From NCBI GenBank assembly GCA_003142185.1, contig PLOR01000097.1, forward strand, positions 1-63,520: a stretch of DNA of 63,520 nucleotides, read 5' to 3'. The position numbers and the translations under genes were made by a program. This document shows positions 6,932 to 16,930 of this stretch, piece after piece. The notes under the pieces are model-generated. The model was not told the DNA's origin, searched no databases, and saw only the letters and a list, made by a program, of their open reading frames with translations. Each line of letters opens with the position of its first letter. The stretch's first letter is position 1. Source of the stretch: Bryobacterales bacterium. Lineage in GTDB: Bacteria > Acidobacteriota > Terriglobia > Bryobacterales > Bryobacteraceae.

Positions 6932-9313
6932 GTGTTTGTCATCACCCATAGGAAACAATTCGGCCCAGCGACATTTTTGTGGGAAGTAGCGGCCCCCGAC
7001 GTGGCGCGGGCGGCGCGGCCGGGCCACTTCATCATGGCCCGCATCGACCAGCACGGTGAGCGTATCCCATTGACGGTAGCGGACTTCGATGCCGCGCGCG
7101 GCACCGTCACGGTGGTCATCCAGGCGGTCGGCAAGACCACCTTTGAGATGATGACGCTGCGCGAGGGAGACACGATTCTGGATTTCATCGGGCCGCTCGG
7201 GCTGCCCAGCCAGATCCGCAAACTGCCGGGCACGGTGGTGCTGGTGGGCGGCGGCCTGGGCGTAGCGCCGGTTTATCCGCAACTGCGCGCGTACAAGCAG
7301 ATGGGCAACCGCACGGTCTCCATCGTGGGGTTCCGCAACCGCGACCTGGTGTTTTGGGAAGACGAGTTCCGCGCGGTGAGCGATGAGCTGATCGTCACCA
7401 CCGACGACGGCAGCTATGGGCGCAAGGGCTTCGTCACCCACGCGTTGGCCGACGTGCTGTCGCGCGTGACGGATGCGAGCGAAGTGGTGGCCATCGGCCC
7501 GATTCCGATGATGAAGGCCTGCTCGGAGACCACGCGGCCGTTCGGCGTGCCCACCATAGTCAGCCTGAATTCGATCATGGTGGATGGCACCGGGATGTGC
7601 GGATCGTGCCGCGTGACGGTGGGCGGCAAAATGAAATTCGCCTGCGTGGACGGCGCCGATTTCGACGGCCATCTGGTGAATTTCGACGAGCTGTCGCTGC
7701 GCCAGAAGCGTTTCGAGCGCGAGGAGAAGGCCGCGCTGGAACGGTTCCGCGGCGAATCCGCCAAGCTGGCCAGCCTGCGCGCGCATGTCGAAACGGTCGG
7801 CGCGGTGGTTTCGACTTGCGAGCTGCCGGAACCCGAAGCCGCTCCGCCGGTGCCGCTGGGGCCGAAGAACCTCAAGACCATTCCGCACGAGCGGGCGCCC
7901 ATGCCGCACCAGCCGGCCGAACTCCGCATCCTCAATTTCGACGAAGTGGCGCTGGGGCTATCGCTCGAAGGCGCGTTGCACGAAGCCGAGCGCTGTCTGC
8001 GCTGCAAGAAACCGCGTTGCGTGCCGGGCTGCCCCGTGGGTATCGATATTCCAGGCTTCATCGCGGCGCTGCAACGCAAGGACATCAAGCGTTCTTACCA
8101 GATTCTGAAGGCGTCCAACACGCTGCCGGCGGTGTGCGGGCGCGTCTGCCCGCAGGAATCGCAGTGCGAGGTGACCTGCGTGGTGGGCGCCAAGTTCCAA
8201 CCGGTAGCGATCGGGCGGCTGGAGCGGTTCGTCGCCGATATGGCGATGGGGCGCGGCTGGGACGAGCCGCCGTTGCAGATCTCTACCGGAACCGCGCAGA
8301 AGCGCGCGGCGATTGTCGGATCGGGACCTGCCGGCCTGGCGTGCGCCGGCGACCTGGCGCGCCACGGCGTCGCGGTCACCGTCTTCGAAGCGCTGCACGT
8401 AGCCGGCGGCGTGCTGAAATACGGCATCCCCGAATTCCGCCTGCCGGACGTGATCATCGACGCCGAAATCGAAAACATGAAGAAGATGGGGGTCGAAATC
8501 CGGCTCGACACCATCATCGGCAAGCTGTTCACCATCCCGCAGCTTCTCGGCGAGATGGGCTACGATTGCGCGTTCGTCGGCACCGGCGCGGGTTCGCCCA
8601 AATTCGCCGGGATACCGGGCGAGGCGCTCAACGGCGTGTTCTCCGCCAACGAATTCCTGACGCGCGTCAACCTGATGCGCGGCCACAAGCAGCCGCTCTA
8701 CGATACGCCGGTCGGGTTGGGCCAGCGCGTCGCGGTGGTGGGCGCGGGCAACACGGCGATGGATGCGTTGCGCGTCTCGAAACGGATGGGCGCTCAAAGC
8801 GTGACGTGCGTTTACCGGCGGTCTCGCCGCGAATCGCCGGCGCGCGTGGAGGAGCTCGAGCACGCCATGGAAGAGGGCATCGACTTCCTGTGGCTGACGG
8901 CGCCGGTCGAAATCGTCGGCAATGCGGCCGGGTGGGTCACCGGCATGCGCTGCCAGAAGATGGAACTGGGCGAGCCGGATGCTTCCGGCCGGCGCTCGCC
9001 GATTCCGGTGGCCGGGTCGGAATTCCTGCTCGATGTGGACACGGTAATCTACGCGCTGGGAACCAGCGCCAACCCGATCATCGCCCAGACCTCACCGGGC
9101 CTCAAGGTCAACAAGTGGGGATACATTCAGGTGGACGAGCGCACCGCGATGACCTCGATTCCGGGGCTGTTCGCGGGCGGCGACATCGTCACCGGAGCGG
9201 CCACCGTGATTCTGGCGATGGGCGCCGGCCGGCGCGCCGCGCAGGGCATGCTGGAATACATGGGCCTGGCCGAGCCGCGCGCGGCCGAACCGGCGCCGGC
9301 GGAGGTTCACTAA
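6932..9313 (+). CDS. Fused NfnA-NfnB / GltA-type flavoprotein (ferredoxin-NADP oxidoreductase-like)
   Basis: 793 residues joining two proteins normally encoded separately. Residues 1-250 are a ferredoxin-NADP reductase-like NfnA/SudB subunit: an FAD-binding barrel, a GGGLGVAPVYP nucleotide site near 106-116 and a [2Fe-2S] site CGSC with a later Cys (about 223, 226, 238). Residues 330-793 are a GltA/NfnB subunit: two [4Fe-4S] cysteine groups (about 355, 358, 363, 367 and 402, 406, 412, 416), FAD motif GSGPAG at 463-468, a second Rossmann motif (VVGAGNTAMDA) and a C-terminal GLFAGGD. The family couples NADPH, NADH and ferredoxin or reduces sulfur/glutamate. Start GTG 6932 has GGAG 8 nt upstream. 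A rubrerythrin-like gene follows after one base, so the two probably work together. Confidence 0.85.
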   Translation: MFVITHRKQFGPATFLWEVAAPDVARAARPGHFIMARIDQHGERIPLTVADFDAARGTVTVVIQAVGKTTFEMMTLREGDTILDFIGPLGLPSQIRKLPGTVVLVGGGLGVAPVYPQLRAYKQMGNRTVSIVGFRNRDLVFWEDEFRAVSDELIVTTDDGSYGRKGFVTHALADVLSRVTDASEVVAIGPIPMMKACSETTRPFGVPTIVSLNSIMVDGTGMCGSCRVTVGGKMKFACVDGADFDGHLVNFDELSLRQKRFEREEKAALERFRGESAKLASLRAHVETVGAVVSTCELPEPEAAPPVPLGPKNLKTIPHERAPMPHQPAELRILNFDEVALGLSLEGALHEAERCLRCKKPRCVPGCPVGIDIPGFIAALQRKDIKRSYQILKASNTLPAVCGRVCPQESQCEVTCVVGAKFQPVAIGRLERFVADMAMGRGWDEPPLQISTGTAQKRAAIVGSGPAGLACAGDLARHGVAVTVFEALHVAGGVLKYGIPEFRLPDVIIDAEIENMKKMGVEIRLDTIIGKLFTIPQLLGEMGYDCAFVGTGAGSPKFAGIPGEALNGVFSANEFLTRVNLMRGHKQPLYDTPVGLGQRVAVVGAGNTAMDALRVSKRMGAQSVTCVYRRSRRESPARVEELEHAMEEGIDFLWLTAPVEIVGNAAGWVTGMRCQKMELGEPDASGRRSPIPVAGSEFLLDVDTVIYALGTSANPIIAQTSPGLKVNKWGYIQVDERTAMTSIPGLFAGGDIVTGAATVILAMGAGRRAAQGMLEYMGLAEPRAAEPAPAEVH

Positions 9314-9314
9314 C

Positions 9315-9941
9315 ATGCCATCTTCCTGTCCGAAGTGCCACCGCGTTCTCGATGAGGACGAAATCTGCTGCGCGCAGGTGCGCTACACCTGGCGCTGCAA
9401 GAGCTGCCTGAAACTGACCACGGGATTCGCCGTGCCGTATGGAAAATGTTTTATGTGCGGCGGCCCGCTGGAGGTGATCGAAGGGCGCGAGCTGGGCGAT
9501 TCGATGCGCTTCCGCGCCATTCGCGAGGCGGTCGAGTTTGAGCTGAACTCGTTCCACTTTTATAAGCTGGCGCGCGAGCGGGCCCAATCGCCCGAGCAGC
9601 GCGCGGTGCTCGAGCGGCTCTACGAAGCCGAGCTCGATCATCTGCATGAGCTCGAAGAGAAATACCACGCGCACCTCGACCGGGAGACCGTGGAACTCTC
9701 CGCCGACCAGGACAAGCTGCTAGCGAACTGGCTGTTTCACGGGCTAGTGCTCGACCAGGAGACGGGCGTGAAGGATTTGTACGAGGTTGCGCTCGAAATG
9801 GAGCGCCGCACCCGCGATCACTTCCGCAAGCTGGCCGGCGATTTGCCCGCCGGTCTCGAGAAAGATCTCTGCGGCGAGCTGGCCGCCGAAGAAGAAGAGC
9901 ACGTGGCGCTGCTCGAAGGCGAGCTGGAAGGGTTGGGGTAG
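9315..9941 (+). CDS. Rubrerythrin/ferritin-like diiron protein with N-terminal double zinc ribbon
   Basis: 208 residues. The first 50 hold eight cysteines in four pairs (C5/C8, C18/C19, C28/C31, C45/C48), a double rubredoxin- or zinc-ribbon-like knob. Residues 65-208 form a four-helix bundle with Glu and ExxH-type ligands: REAVEFELNSFHFY, YEAELDHLHELEEKY, EVALEMERRTRDHF and LAAEEEEHVALLE. This fits the rubrerythrin/ferritin-like superfamily, which reduces peroxide, but with the metal-ribbon at the N-terminus instead of the C-terminus. GGAGG at 9301-9305 inside the previous gene serves as ribosome binding site. The preceding NAD(P)H flavoprotein is a plausible electron donor. Its 3' end is 3 bp from convergent glpF. 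Confidence 0.8.
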   Translation: MPSSCPKCHRVLDEDEICCAQVRYTWRCKSCLKLTTGFAVPYGKCFMCGGPLEVIEGRELGDSMRFRAIREAVEFELNSFHFYKLARERAQSPEQRAVLERLYEAELDHLHELEEKYHAHLDRETVELSADQDKLLANWLFHGLVLDQETGVKDLYEVALEMERRTRDHFRKLAGDLPAGLEKDLCGELAAEEEEHVALLEGELEGLG

Positions 9942-9944
9942 CCT

Positions 9945-10672
9945 TCAAAACCCCACGGCGCGGACCAGCCATCCGGCCAGCGCGGCGCCGGCCAGCGGGC
10001 CGAGAATCGGGACCGGCGCGTAGCTCCAATTGGAACCGCCTTTGCCGGCGATGGGCAGCAGGGCGTGCGCCAGGCGCGGGCCCAGGTCGCGCGCTGGGTT
10101 AATGGCGTAACCGGTGGTGCCGCCGAGCGACAGTCCGATCGCCCACACCAGGCAGCCCACCAGGTACGGGCCGAGGCCCGGCGCGGTCCCGGTCGCGGAC
10201 ACGGCTTTCGAGCCCAGCGCCGCCGCCACCAGCACCAGCACGAAGGTGCCGATTGCCTCGCTCGCCAGATTGGCCGCGCGGTTCGGGATAGCCGGCGACG
10301 TGGCAAAGACGCCCAGCTTCGTCTCCGGATCTTCGGTTACTTTCCAATGCGGAAAGAAGTGCAGCCACACCAGCGCCGCGCCGGTGAACGCGCCCAGCAA
10401 CTGCGCGCTGGCGTAAGGCAGGAGCTTGGCGAAATCGCCGGTTTTGATTGCCACAGCCAGCGTGATGGCGGGGCTCAGATGCGCGTCGCGCGAACCGCAG
10501 GCGATGGCGGTGAAGACGCCGGCGAAGACAGCCAGTCCCCAGCCGGTGGCGACCACCATCCAGCCCGCGCCTTCGGCTTTCGACCGCTTCAGCAGCACGT
10601 TGGCGCAAACGCCATTGCCCAAGAGAATGAGGATGAGCGTCCCCATGAACTCGCCGAACCACGGTGACGGCA

Positions 10673-10673
<1 letters not shown>
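9945..10673 (-). CDS. glpF: Glycerol uptake facilitator (aquaglyceroporin)
   Basis: 242-residue MIP-family channel with six membrane segments. The two half-helix signature loops are HLSPAIT (first, with Ser replacing the usual Asn of NPA) and NPARD (second, the Arg/Asp after NPA typical of glycerol-conducting members). It starts at ATG 10673, sharing one base with the glpK stop (TGATG), so it is translated after glycerol kinase. Function: passive glycerol entry through the inner membrane, trapped by GlpK phosphorylation. The SPA variant occurs in some bacterial members and may alter selectivity. No glpD is seen nearby. Confidence 0.9.
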
Positions 10674-12187
<1,514 letters not shown>

Positions 12188-12264
12188 GGGCGCGCCCCCA
12201 AGTACTCTGTGCTAACACAAAAGCGAAGTCGGGTGGTGGCGGGATGAGGCTTGGGAGGCGTTAC

Positions 12265-12960
12265 CTACTTGGCTGGCGGCACGGTCATCCTGGCCTGGGC
12301 GGTTTCGCCGAACCACGCCAAGTGGAAACCGTCTTTGCGGGAGTGCCCGGAGGGTTTGGGGAAGTAGAGATAACCCGCAACCGGCTGCGTGATCCGACCC
12401 GTGGGCAGTCGCTTGGCGGCGAGCGAGCGCTCGATTTGATCGCGCGTGAGGTCCTTGGAGGCGGTATTTGGCGGCGGCTGCGGCGATTGGTCCGGATAGT
12501 TGCTGACGGCGACTCCCTGGGTGGTGTAGACGCCGCCCTGCCGGCCGTATCCGCCCGATGCATACCCGATGTCGGTTTCAGTGCTGACGTGCACCTTGCC
12601 GGGCGCGTCAGGTAGGTGGATGGCCGGATAGGGAACCACGGCGGCTGCCACCACGTCCGGCTCGGCCGCGCGCATGGAGCTGCCGTCCGCACCCAGGCTG
12701 AGCGTGAAGTCGCCCAACGACACGGTGATTTCGCTGCCCGGTTCCGGATACAGCGCCACTTCGAATACCAGGTACCCGGCTTGATCGATTCCGGCGCCGA
12801 GTATCTTTTTCGCCTGATCCGCTGAAATGGCGGCAGCCGCAACCGTGAGTTGTCCCGCGTTTGCGTGCGCAGGGTAGTCCGACGGGCCGCCGCGCGGCGT
12901 AAGCCCACTGCCGGCCATTGCCAGTGCCGCCACCAGAGACGTCGACAGAATCCGCTTCAT
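12265..12960 (-). CDS. Exported protein of unknown function, 231 aa
   Basis: Not recognised. Starts at ATG 12960 with GGAGG seven nt upstream; a longer in-frame opening to 12999 lacks this. Residues 1-20 (MKRILSTSLVAALAMAGS) form a signal peptide. The mature part has a Gly/Ser-rich beta-type middle (GDFTLSLGADGSS), a Pro-rich stretch (DQSPQPPPN) and an end containing GYLYFPKPSGHSRKDGFHLAWFG. The final segment resembles parts of periplasmic or surface proteins with a beta-sandwich. No neighbours in operon. Its promoter region lies between it and the pectinesterase 3' repeat. Confidence 0.6.
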   Translation of the reverse strand: MKRILSTSLVAALAMAGSGLTPRGGPSDYPAHANAGQLTVAAAAISADQAKKILGAGIDQAGYLVFEVALYPEPGSEITVSLGDFTLSLGADGSSMRAAEPDVVAAAVVPYPAIHLPDAPGKVHVSTETDIGYASGGYGRQGGVYTTQGVAVSNYPDQSPQPPPNTASKDLTRDQIERSLAAKRLPTGRITQPVAGYLYFPKPSGHSRKDGFHLAWFGETAQARMTVPPAK

Positions 12961-13045
12961 CGTTCGGCCTCCGCTCTTCGAGTCTCTCGAATTCAGCAAC
13001 CGAAAGCAAACGCCATTGCCGCTTGATTACAAGCCGAAAAATAAT

Positions 13046-13087
13046 CGCCCGCAAGCGGGCGTTGGCAAGCTAAAAGCGTGCCCCACC
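13046..13087. repeat. Palindromic intergenic repeat, copy 1
   Basis: Begins with the perfect hairpin CGCCCGC-AA-GCGGGCG (13046-13061), followed by GTTGGCAAGCT, a short loop and AGCGTGCCCCACC. It sits at the 3' end of the pectinesterase gene; a related double copy lies beyond that gene's 5' end. Confidence 0.75.
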
Positions 13088-13096
13088 AAGGCGTGG

Positions 13097-14053
13097 TTAC
13101 CGCGCATCCGCCGGATTCCAGCCGTCGGCGCCGCGGAGGAAAACCTCGGGGCGGAACTCGCGGGCTTCGGCGGCGGTGAGGGGCTTCGCCCACTTCACGC
13201 GGGCGGCCGCGTTGGCGCCGGGACCATCGGAGGCGTATTCGGCAAACCACGAACTCTGTTCGGCGGCTTCTTTGTTCCAGTTGTTCCAACCCTCGGGGCG
13301 GATGTGGTCGCCCATCCAGCATTCCAGATACACCACGCGCGAATAGTTGCGCCAGGGGCGGCCCAGGAATACGTCGTGCACGCCGGCATCGGCCGTCAGC
13401 CGGCAGTGGGTGAACACGAAGCCCTGCGCGCCATCGGCCATGGTGCGGCTTTCGGCGGCCACGTAGCCCGTGCCGCGGCTGTGGATCTGGCAATGATCGA
13501 ACACCGCGGCGGCGTTGCCGAAAATGAAATCGACGTGGCCGGCGATGTAGCTATCGACGTAATATTGGCGGCCGCTCGCGGCGTAGAGCGTGTCCTGCAT
13601 TCCCAGAAACCGGCAGTTGCGGAACACGGCGCGGTCGGAGTGTACAGAAATCGCCACCGCCTGCGTGCCGGTGCCGTAGGAGTTTTCGAAGGTGATGTTT
13701 TGCGCCTCGAACTCGTCGGCGTTGATGTCGACGGTTGCGCTGAAGAAGGTGCCGCCGAAGTCCTTGGCGCCCACGCCATAAGTGATGATGGTCGATTGCG
13801 CATCCTGGCCGAGGAAAGTGACGCCCGGCCGGTCGTGCGGCACGCGCACACGCTCGTGATAGATGCCGGGGCGGATCTCGATGATCAGCCGCGCCGTGGT
13901 CGGAGCCAGCACCCGGTCGAAGGCGTGGTCCACGGCGTTCTGCACGGTGGGGTAATCGCCGCTGCCATCCTTTGCCACTACTACGCGGATGGGCGCCGGC
14001 GCTGCGGCATGGAGACAAGCCAGGGCGGCGAGGGTCAGAACCGAGATCTTCAT
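13097..14053 (-). CDS. Secreted pectinesterase (CE8)
   Basis: 318 residues starting at ATG 14053, with an 18-20-residue signal peptide (MKISVLTLAALACLHAAA). It is a right-handed beta-helix pectin methylesterase: GSGDYPTVQNAV at 30-41, GTGTQAVA (Gln131), MQDTLY (Gln153, Asp154 acid/base), VDFIFGNAAAVF (Asp175 nucleophile) and FLGRPW (Arg232), all catalytic landmarks of family CE8. It removes methyl groups from homogalacturonan outside the cytoplasm. No other pectin genes adjoin it. It is bracketed by palindromic repeats of the same family in the same orientation. Confidence 0.95.
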   Translation of the reverse strand: MKISVLTLAALACLHAAAPAPIRVVVAKDGSGDYPTVQNAVDHAFDRVLAPTTARLIIEIRPGIYHERVRVPHDRPGVTFLGQDAQSTIITYGVGAKDFGGTFFSATVDINADEFEAQNITFENSYGTGTQAVAISVHSDRAVFRNCRFLGMQDTLYAASGRQYYVDSYIAGHVDFIFGNAAAVFDHCQIHSRGTGYVAAESRTMADGAQGFVFTHCRLTADAGVHDVFLGRPWRNYSRVVYLECWMGDHIRPEGWNNWNKEAAEQSSWFAEYASDGPGANAAARVKWAKPLTAAEAREFRPEVFLRGADGWNPADAR

Positions 14054-14118
14054 AGAGATTGGGCCTCGTTGGGATTCAGCGTACCAGCCGGCGGCCCGAG
14101 GCGGGCGAAAAAAGAACT

Positions 14119-14189
14119 CGCCCGCAAGCGGGCGTTGGCAGGTTGAAACCTGCCCCACCTGGCGTTGGCAAGCTAAAGCATGCCCTACC
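14119..14189. repeat. Palindromic intergenic repeat, tandem copies 2 and 3
   Basis: 14119-14158 repeats the CGCCCGCAAGCGGGCG hairpin, then GGCAGGTT-GA-AACCTGCC (a perfect 8-bp stem) and CCACC. A second unit, 14161-14189, lacks the first hairpin and reads GGCGTTGGCAAGCT then AAAGCATGCCCTACC. Same family as the copy at 13046. Confidence 0.75.
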
Positions 14190-14256
14190 TGCTTATTATC
14201 GCGCGCCTCGCGAAATTGCTTGTAAGAACCCCCCGCCAGCAGCGACTATCTGAAGT

Positions 14257-14781
14257 GTGGGAGATCCGAGCCAGGACGAACGATATCACCAGGCGGCGGC
14301 CGAGTATGGCGCGGCGCTGGAACGGCTGGCGCGCGCGTACGAGTTCGATACGGACCGCCGGCGCGATTTGTTGCAGGAGATCCACCTGGCCCTTTGGCGC
14401 AGCTTCGCGCTGTTTGACGGCCGCTGCTCGCCGCGCACCTGGGTCTACCGGGTGGCGCACAATACGGCGGTGAGCTACGGAATCGGCCGGCGGCGCTCCG
14501 GCGACCGCAACCTGGTCAGCCTGGAAGAAGTCGAGCTCACGCTGGGCGACCGCGATGGCGATCGGGCGGCAGGACGCCGCCAGGTGCTGGCGCGACTGAC
14601 GGAGATGATTCAAAGTTTGAAGCCGCTCGACCGGCAGGTGATTCTCTCTTACTTGGAGGGAATGGACGCCGCCGCCATCGGCGAAATCACCGGACTCGCC
14701 GCGGGCAACGTGGCCACCAAGATTCATCGCATCAAAACCGTGCTGGCGAGGCGGTTCTCTCAGGGGGTGCAGCATGCCTAA
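14257..14781 (+). CDS. ECF-type RNA polymerase sigma factor
   Basis: 174 residues. Region 2 is seen in RRRDLLQEIHLALWRSFALFDGRCSPRTWVYRVAHNTAVSY (residues 31-72) and region 4 in LKPLDRQVILSYLEGMDAAAIGEITGLAAGNVATKIHRIK (125-162). It lacks region 3, as ECF factors do. Start is taken as GTG 14257; no good ribosome binding site is visible. The next gene overlaps by 8 nt and encodes a membrane protein that is a likely regulator, though it lacks a known anti-sigma motif. A serine hydrolase follows. Target promoters are unknown, but autoregulation of the operon is usual for this class. Confidence 0.9.
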   Translation: MGDPSQDERYHQAAAEYGAALERLARAYEFDTDRRRDLLQEIHLALWRSFALFDGRCSPRTWVYRVAHNTAVSYGIGRRRSGDRNLVSLEEVELTLGDRDGDRAAGRRQVLARLTEMIQSLKPLDRQVILSYLEGMDAAAIGEITGLAAGNVATKIHRIKTVLARRFSQGVQHA

Positions 14782-15376
14782 TCAACTTCCTCCGAATGAA
14801 CTTCCGCAGGACGAACTTTGTAATGCCTGGCAAAAGCAGCCAGTGGAGAATATCACTATGCCGCTCGAAGAAATCCGGCGCAGAGCCGGCAAGTTTCAAC
14901 ACCGCATCTGGTGGCGCAACGCGCGCGAATACGCAGCCATCGTGGTTGTGGTTATCGTGTTCGGGTATTACTTCAAGTTGGTTCCCGGCCTCGTTGCCCG
15001 CGCGGGCGCGGTGATGACCATCGCCGGGGCGCTGTTTGTGGCGTACCAGCTCCACCGGCGCGCTTCGTCTGAGACTGCGCCCGCCGCAACCGAATTCGAG
15101 CAATGCCTGGGATTCCATCGCCGCGGGCTGGAACGCCAGCGCGACGCTCTGGAAAACGTCTGGAGCTGGTACCTGGGCCCGCTGATTCCCGGCCTCGCAG
15201 TGTTTATCGCCGGAACGGCGATCACGGTACCCATCCCGATCCGCTATCGCGTTCTCACGGCCGCCCTTTCGTTCGCCTTCGTTGGCGGTGTCTTCTGGCT
15301 CGTGGCGAAATTGAACCAAATTGGGGCGCGCAGTCTGCAAACCAAGATCGACGAGTTGAAAGCACTGGAGCAATAA
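14774..15376 (+). CDS. Multi-pass membrane protein, possible anti-sigma factor
   Basis: 200 residues, beginning at ATG 14774 inside the sigma gene. A cytosolic N-terminus of about 50 residues (with NELPQDELCNAWQKQPVEN and MPLEEIRRRAGKF) precedes two close membrane segments (YAAIVVVVIVFGYYFKLVPG and AGAVMTIAGALFVAYQL), a cytosolic helical loop, then two more (YLGPLIPGLAVFIAGTAI and VLTAALSFAFVGGVFWLV). There is no zinc-binding His-x3-Cys-x2-Cys motif, so if it is an anti-sigma factor it is of an unusual class. Its coupling to the sigma gene supports a regulatory role. Confidence 0.7.
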   Translation: MPNQLPPNELPQDELCNAWQKQPVENITMPLEEIRRRAGKFQHRIWWRNAREYAAIVVVVIVFGYYFKLVPGLVARAGAVMTIAGALFVAYQLHRRASSETAPAATEFEQCLGFHRRGLERQRDALENVWSWYLGPLIPGLAVFIAGTAITVPIPIRYRVLTAALSFAFVGGVFWLVAKLNQIGARSLQTKIDELKALEQ

Positions 15377-15378
15377 GT

Positions 15379-16764
15379 ATGTTCTGGCGAATCGCTCTAC
15401 CGCTGTTGTTAGCGGCCGCCGCCGCGCGGGCCCAATCCCCCGTTCCGCCGGATGCCGAGATCCGCCGCATCCTGGCCGAACGCGTGGACCAGCGTCACAA
15501 CGCGGTGGGAACGGTAGTTGCGGTCATCGAGCCCTCGGGCACGCGAATCGTTGTGTATGGCAAGCCAGCCAAGGACGATGCGCGGCCGCTCAACGGCGAC
15601 ACCGTTTTCGAGATTGGTTCCATTACCAAGGTATTCACCGCGCTGCTGCTGGCCGATATGGCGCAGCACGGCGAGGTGAAACTGGACGACCCAATTGCGA
15701 AGTACCTGCCCGAAGGCGTGAAGGCGCCGCAGCGGAACGGCAAGGAGATCACGCTCGAGGAACTCGCCACTCACACTTCCGGCCTGCCGCGGCTGCCCAA
15801 CAACCTGTCGCCGAAGGATGCCGCGAACCCTTATGCGGACTATTCGGCGGACAAGCTCTACGCGTTTCTCAATAGCTACCAACTATCGCGCGATCCCGGC
15901 GAGAAATGGGAATACTCGAACCTGGCAACCGGCCTGCTGGGCCATCTCCTTTCACTGCGGGCGGGTAAGGACTACGAGACGCTGGTGGTTTCCCGCATTG
16001 CCACGCCGCTCGGCATGGAGAGCACGCGTATCACGCTCACGCCGGAAATGAAGGAGCGGATGGCGGCGGGCTACAACGCCTCGCTGGAGCCGGCGCGACT
16101 CTGGGATTTTCAGGTGCTGGCGGGCGCCGGAGCGCTGCGTTCCACTGCCAACGACCTCATCACGTTCCTGGCCGCCAACCTGGGCTACAAGAAATCGCCG
16201 CTCCAACCGGCCATGGCGGCGATGCTGGAAGTGCGTCTTCCGGGCCCGGCGCTCAATTTCCAACAGGTGCTCGGCTGGCACATCCTGCAACGTAACGGCC
16301 GCGATCTGTTTTGGAAGGATGGCGGCACTTACGGCTTCGCCAGCTTCATCAGCTTCGATGCAAAAGCCAAAGTGGGAGTCGTGGTTCTGGCAAACTCGTT
16401 CTCCCTGACGAGCGGCGTCGCCGACGAAGTCGGGCTGCACCTGCTCGATCCATCAATCCCTCTCGCCGGCGCACCCGTCAAGGAACGCACGGCAATCGCG
16501 GTCGATCCCAAGATCCTGGAACGCTACGTAGGCCGGTACCAACTTGCGCCCACGTTCTTCATCGCCATCACCAGTGAAGACGACCGGCTCTACGAGCAAG
16601 TCACCGGCCAGTCGAAGGTACAGATCTTCGCCGAGAGCGAAAAGGAGTTTTTCCTGAAAGTGGTGGAGGCGCAGATCACGTTCAAGACCGATGCGCAAGG
16701 CCGCGCCACCGAGCTCATCCTGCATCAAAACGGCCTGGACCAGCGCGCGGCGCGGATGGAATAG
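15379..16764 (+). CDS. Exported serine hydrolase, beta-lactamase class C / esterase family
   Basis: 461 residues with a signal peptide ending near ARAQ (residue 19). The catalytic SxxK motif is GSITK (Ser81, Lys84), the second motif is Tyr179-Ser-Asn181 (EYSNLATGLLG) and the third region reads WKDGGTYGFAS. A C-terminal 100-residue lipocalin-like extension (from LERYVGRYQL) is shared with many members called beta-lactamase-related serine hydrolases. Substrates in this family include D-amino peptides, esters and beta-lactams. It starts 2 nt after the membrane protein gene, in an operon with an ECF sigma factor. Activity on beta-lactams cannot be told from sequence. Confidence 0.9.
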   Translation: MFWRIALPLLLAAAAARAQSPVPPDAEIRRILAERVDQRHNAVGTVVAVIEPSGTRIVVYGKPAKDDARPLNGDTVFEIGSITKVFTALLLADMAQHGEVKLDDPIAKYLPEGVKAPQRNGKEITLEELATHTSGLPRLPNNLSPKDAANPYADYSADKLYAFLNSYQLSRDPGEKWEYSNLATGLLGHLLSLRAGKDYETLVVSRIATPLGMESTRITLTPEMKERMAAGYNASLEPARLWDFQVLAGAGALRSTANDLITFLAANLGYKKSPLQPAMAAMLEVRLPGPALNFQQVLGWHILQRNGRDLFWKDGGTYGFASFISFDAKAKVGVVVLANSFSLTSGVADEVGLHLLDPSIPLAGAPVKERTAIAVDPKILERYVGRYQLAPTFFIAITSEDDRLYEQVTGQSKVQIFAESEKEFFLKVVEAQITFKTDAQGRATELILHQNGLDQRAARME

Positions 16765-16770
16765 ACCCAA

Positions 16771-16789
16771 GGCAGGTCGGGGACCTGCC
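16771..16789. repeat. Palindromic intergenic repeat, short copy 4
   Basis: Perfect hairpin GGCAGGTC-GGG-GACCTGCC followed by CCACCCC, matching the second half of the repeats at 14119. It lies 7 bp after the serine hydrolase stop and may act as a transcription terminator, although no T run follows. Confidence 0.6.
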
Positions 16790-16930
16790 CCACCCCGCCA
16801 ATAGCTCAAAAGGGCTATCCCAAGGACCCTCCGCGGAGGCTTCCCAGTGGCGCGAAATCGTTTAAAATACTAGGTATATCATCCAACTTTGGCGCCGTAG
16901 CGCGCCGCGTACTGGAAGCCTGCAGCTCTC

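Noticed and set aside
16771-16789. Intrinsic terminator after the serine hydrolase gene
   Set aside because: The hairpin is perfect, but no U-run follows and the same sequence recurs elsewhere as part of the intergenic repeat family, so it is listed as a repeat.
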